A stretch of DNA of 7,116 bases from Clostridiales bacterium UBA1701 (GTDB lineage Bacteria > Bacillota > Clostridia > Oscillospirales > Oscillospiraceae): contig DCJL01000001.1 in the NCBI GenBank assembly GCA_002320035.1, positions 1 through 7,116 of the forward strand. The letters are read 5' to 3'. Position numbers and translations under genes: made by a program. Shown here piece by piece: positions 5,615 to 7,116 of the stretch (its first letter is position 1; each line of letters opens with the position of its first letter). The notes beneath the pieces are model-generated. The model searched no databases, was not told where the DNA came from, and worked only from the letters and a program-made list of their open reading frames with translations.

Positions 5615-6751
5615 ATGGCAAATAAACGAGACTATTACGAGGTTTTGGGCGTTGAAAAAGGCGCCACGGCCGACGAGATAAAAAAAGCATACAGAAAAAT
5701 AACCAAGGCCAACCACCCGGATCTGCACCCCGGCGACAAAGACTGCGAGGAGCGCTTCAAGGAGGCGAACGAGGCCTACGAGGTGCTCTCCGACGAAGAA
5801 AAGCGCAAGAAGTACGACCAGTTCGGCCACGCGGCCTTTGATCCCAACGCGGGCTTCGGCGGCGGTGGTTTTGGCGGCTTTGGCGGCGGTTTCGGCGGCT
5901 TCGGAGATCTGGGCGATATTTTCGGGGATATCTTCGGCTTCGGCGGGGGCGCAGCCCGCAATCCCAGCGCCCCCAGAAAGGGCGAAAATGTCCGTGCCTC
6001 GGTGAACATAAGCTTTGAGGAGGCCGCTTTTGGCTGCGAAAAGGAAGTCACTGTGGGCCGCATTGAGCAATGCTCCGACTGCCATGGCACAGGCTGCGCC
6101 CCGGGAACCACGCCCGAGGTCTGCCCGGACTGCAAGGGCTCGGGCACCGTCCGCACCACCCAGCGCACTCCCTTTGGCATGGCCCAGTCCACCTCTCCCT
6201 GCTCCAGGTGCCGAGGCACGGGCAAAATTATCCACCAGCCCTGCAAAGCCTGCCGGGGCATGGGTAAGGTCCGCCGCCAGCACAAGCTGAAGGTAAACAT
6301 CCCCGCCGGTATAGACGATGGGCAGACCATCTCCCGCCCCGGCTACGGCAGCGCCGGTGAAAACGGCGGTTCCTCCGGGGACCTGCTGGTTTCCGTCATC
6401 GTCCGGCCCCATGCCCGCTTCGAGCGGGACGGCAGCTCTGTGCTGCTTGAGCAGGAAATCAGCTATGCCCAGGCCGCTCTGGGCGCTGAAATCGAGATTC
6501 CCACGCTGGATGGCAAGGTGAAGCTGAGCATCCCCGAGGGCACCCAGCCAGGAGCGGTGTTCCGCCTGCGCGGCAAGGGCATTCCCTACCTGCGCGGCGG
6601 CGGCCGGGGCGATCAGTTCGTCTCCGTCACGGTGGCAGTGCCTAAGAACCTGACCTCTTCTCAGAAAGAGCTTCTGCGCCAGTTTGCCGCCTCCATGGGC
6701 GAGCTGGACAGCGGCAGCAAAAGCGGCATATTCAGCAAGAAAAAGAAATAG
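5615..6751 (+). CDS. dnaJ: Chaperone protein DnaJ (Hsp40, type I)
   Basis: A 378-residue co-chaperone that delivers clients to DnaK and stimulates its ATPase. Residues 5-70 are the J domain with the essential HPD at 34-36. Residues 71-113 are the Gly/Phe-rich linker with a DIFGDIFGF motif. Four CxxCxGxG zinc-binding repeats follow: CSDCHGTG (153), CPDCKGSG (170), CSRCRGTG (196) and CKACRGMG (210), all cysteines present. The C-terminal client-binding domains run to about 345 (GDLLVSVIVRPHARFERDG, then LDGKVKLSIPEGTQPG and FRLRGKGIPYLRG). A Lys-rich tail ends the protein. ATG at 5615 has GGGAG 6 nt upstream. It is the last gene of the operon, 94 nt after dnaK. The J domain has KANHPD where KKYHPD is common, a mild variation. 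Confidence 0.98.
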   Translation: MANKRDYYEVLGVEKGATADEIKKAYRKITKANHPDLHPGDKDCEERFKEANEAYEVLSDEEKRKKYDQFGHAAFDPNAGFGGGGFGGFGGGFGGFGDLGDIFGDIFGFGGGAARNPSAPRKGENVRASVNISFEEAAFGCEKEVTVGRIEQCSDCHGTGCAPGTTPEVCPDCKGSGTVRTTQRTPFGMAQSTSPCSRCRGTGKIIHQPCKACRGMGKVRRQHKLKVNIPAGIDDGQTISRPGYGSAGENGGSSGDLLVSVIVRPHARFERDGSSVLLEQEISYAQAALGAEIEIPTLDGKVKLSIPEGTQPGAVFRLRGKGIPYLRGGGRGDQFVSVTVAVPKNLTSSQKELLRQFAASMGELDSGSKSGIFSKKKK

Positions 6752-6765
6752 GTCCATTTTCCCTG

Positions 6766-6779
6766 CCTGAAAATTCAGG
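6766..6779 (+). other. Short palindrome after dnaJ, weak hairpin
   Basis: CCTGAAAATTCAGG is a perfect 14-bp palindrome 14 nt after the dnaJ stop. It could form a 4-5-bp stem but has no T-run. A second 4-bp stem (CTCC/GGAG, 6783-6793) follows. Neither is a convincing terminator for the operon, yet nothing better is seen in this region. Confidence 0.25.
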
Positions 6780-6798
6780 TGTCTCCTGCGGAGCCGGG

Positions 6799-7086
6799 CT
6801 TCTTATTTCTCAGGTTCTGCTTTCCCCCGCTTTCGGTCTTTGCTATATGATGACTATTCCTTTCCAGTCCATTGGCTCGTCAAGGCTTGGCCTGCTTCTG
6901 CCGGTTCTTCGCCAGGGTCTGTTCTATGTTCCTTTCATTCTGCTCCTGCCCCCGCTTATGGGCCTGGGCGGCATATACCTGGCCCAGCCCTGCGCAGATT
7001 TGCTGACGCTGGTTTCCTGCCTTTTGCTTATCCGCTCCATGAAGCGCCTCGCCTCAAAAAACATAAGCGGCGGCCGCCTGCCGTAA
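6799..7086 (+). pseudogene. C-terminal remnant of a MATE-family multidrug exporter
   Basis: From about 6847 the frame reads MMTIPFQSIGSSRLGL, then VLRQGLFYVPFILLLPPLMGLGG, IYLAQPCADLLTLV and a Lys/Arg-rich end. These are the last membrane helices and loop signatures (FQSIG, RQGLF-P, QP-AD) of MATE exporters, which are normally about 450 residues with 12 helices and swap Na+ or H+ for drugs across the inner membrane. Only about 80-95 residues remain. There is no ribosome site before either ATG at 6847 or 6850. Just upstream, the frame starting at 6752 reads FLRFCFPPLSVFA, which also resembles MATE sequence and would join at 6844-6847 by a frameshift; the remnant's own frame there (SQVLLSPAFGLCY) is an alternative match. 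I read it as a decayed, untranslated leftover. The left boundary is approximate. Confidence 0.68.
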
Positions 7087-7116
7087 ATAGGCGCAAAACT
7101 TCATGCGCAGACAGCA

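Noticed and set aside
5863..5948. Repetitive GGCGGT/TTCGGC DNA in dnaJ
   Set aside because: This is the Gly/Phe-rich linker found in all type I DnaJ proteins, not a separate repeat element.
5546..6757. 403-codon open frame on the minus strand opposite dnaJ
   Set aside because: Same cause: the length almost equals dnaJ, the composition is Ala/Gly-biased, and no ribosome site or domain is seen.
6790..6804. 15-base exact match to 339-353 (GGAGCCGGGCTTCTT)
   Set aside because: One copy is ordinary coding sequence in the GntR gene, and flanking bases do not match. In a GC-biased window a single 15-mer match can be chance.

Overview
The window is a GC-rich chromosomal segment from a Firmicute, most likely a Clostridia member of the Oscillospirales/Ruminococcaceae type. 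This rests on the gene order hrcA-grpE-dnaK-dnaJ under a CIRCE operator, a DnaK that lacks the extra ATPase-domain segment of Gram-negative DnaKs, strong purine-rich ribosome sites, and the start of what looks like a split (two-gene) transketolase. I would not name a genus from this sequence alone.

Left part (1-1608, all minus strand). Position 85 down to 1 is the beginning of a transketolase N-terminal subunit gene that starts with TTG and runs off the window. Upstream of it is a 193-nt intergenic region with a promoter and a striking 37-bp near-perfect palindrome, then a FadR-type GntR regulator (279-1007) with its own good promoter. A perfect 15-bp-stem terminator separates this from a MarR-family regulator (1162-1608).

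Middle and right part (1609-6751, plus strand). A 267-nt divergent region carries back-to-back promoters for marR (minus) and the heat-shock operon (plus). The operon promoter has consensus-like -35 and -10 boxes with 17-nt spacing, and the CIRCE operator overlaps its -10. Unusually, a third and perfect CIRCE half-site lies 14 nt further downstream. Then follow hrcA (repressor), grpE (nucleotide exchange factor), dnaK (Hsp70) and dnaJ (Hsp40), all intact. hrcA and grpE overlap by 14 nt. The grpE-dnaK and dnaK-dnaJ gaps each contain an RNA hairpin without a proper terminator tail. HrcA represses its own operon, and the DnaK-DnaJ-GrpE machine folds client proteins.

Right edge (6752-7116). Only the last three or so membrane segments of a MATE-type multidrug exporter are present, without a ribosome site and probably frame-shifted. 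I read this as a decayed gene remnant. No convincing terminator follows dnaJ.

I found no new defence, mobile or otherwise undescribed system. The points most worth a second look are regulatory: the three-half-site CIRCE, the nested palindrome at the transketolase promoter, the 27-bp in-frame duplication in grpE, and the dnaK-dnaJ hairpin.
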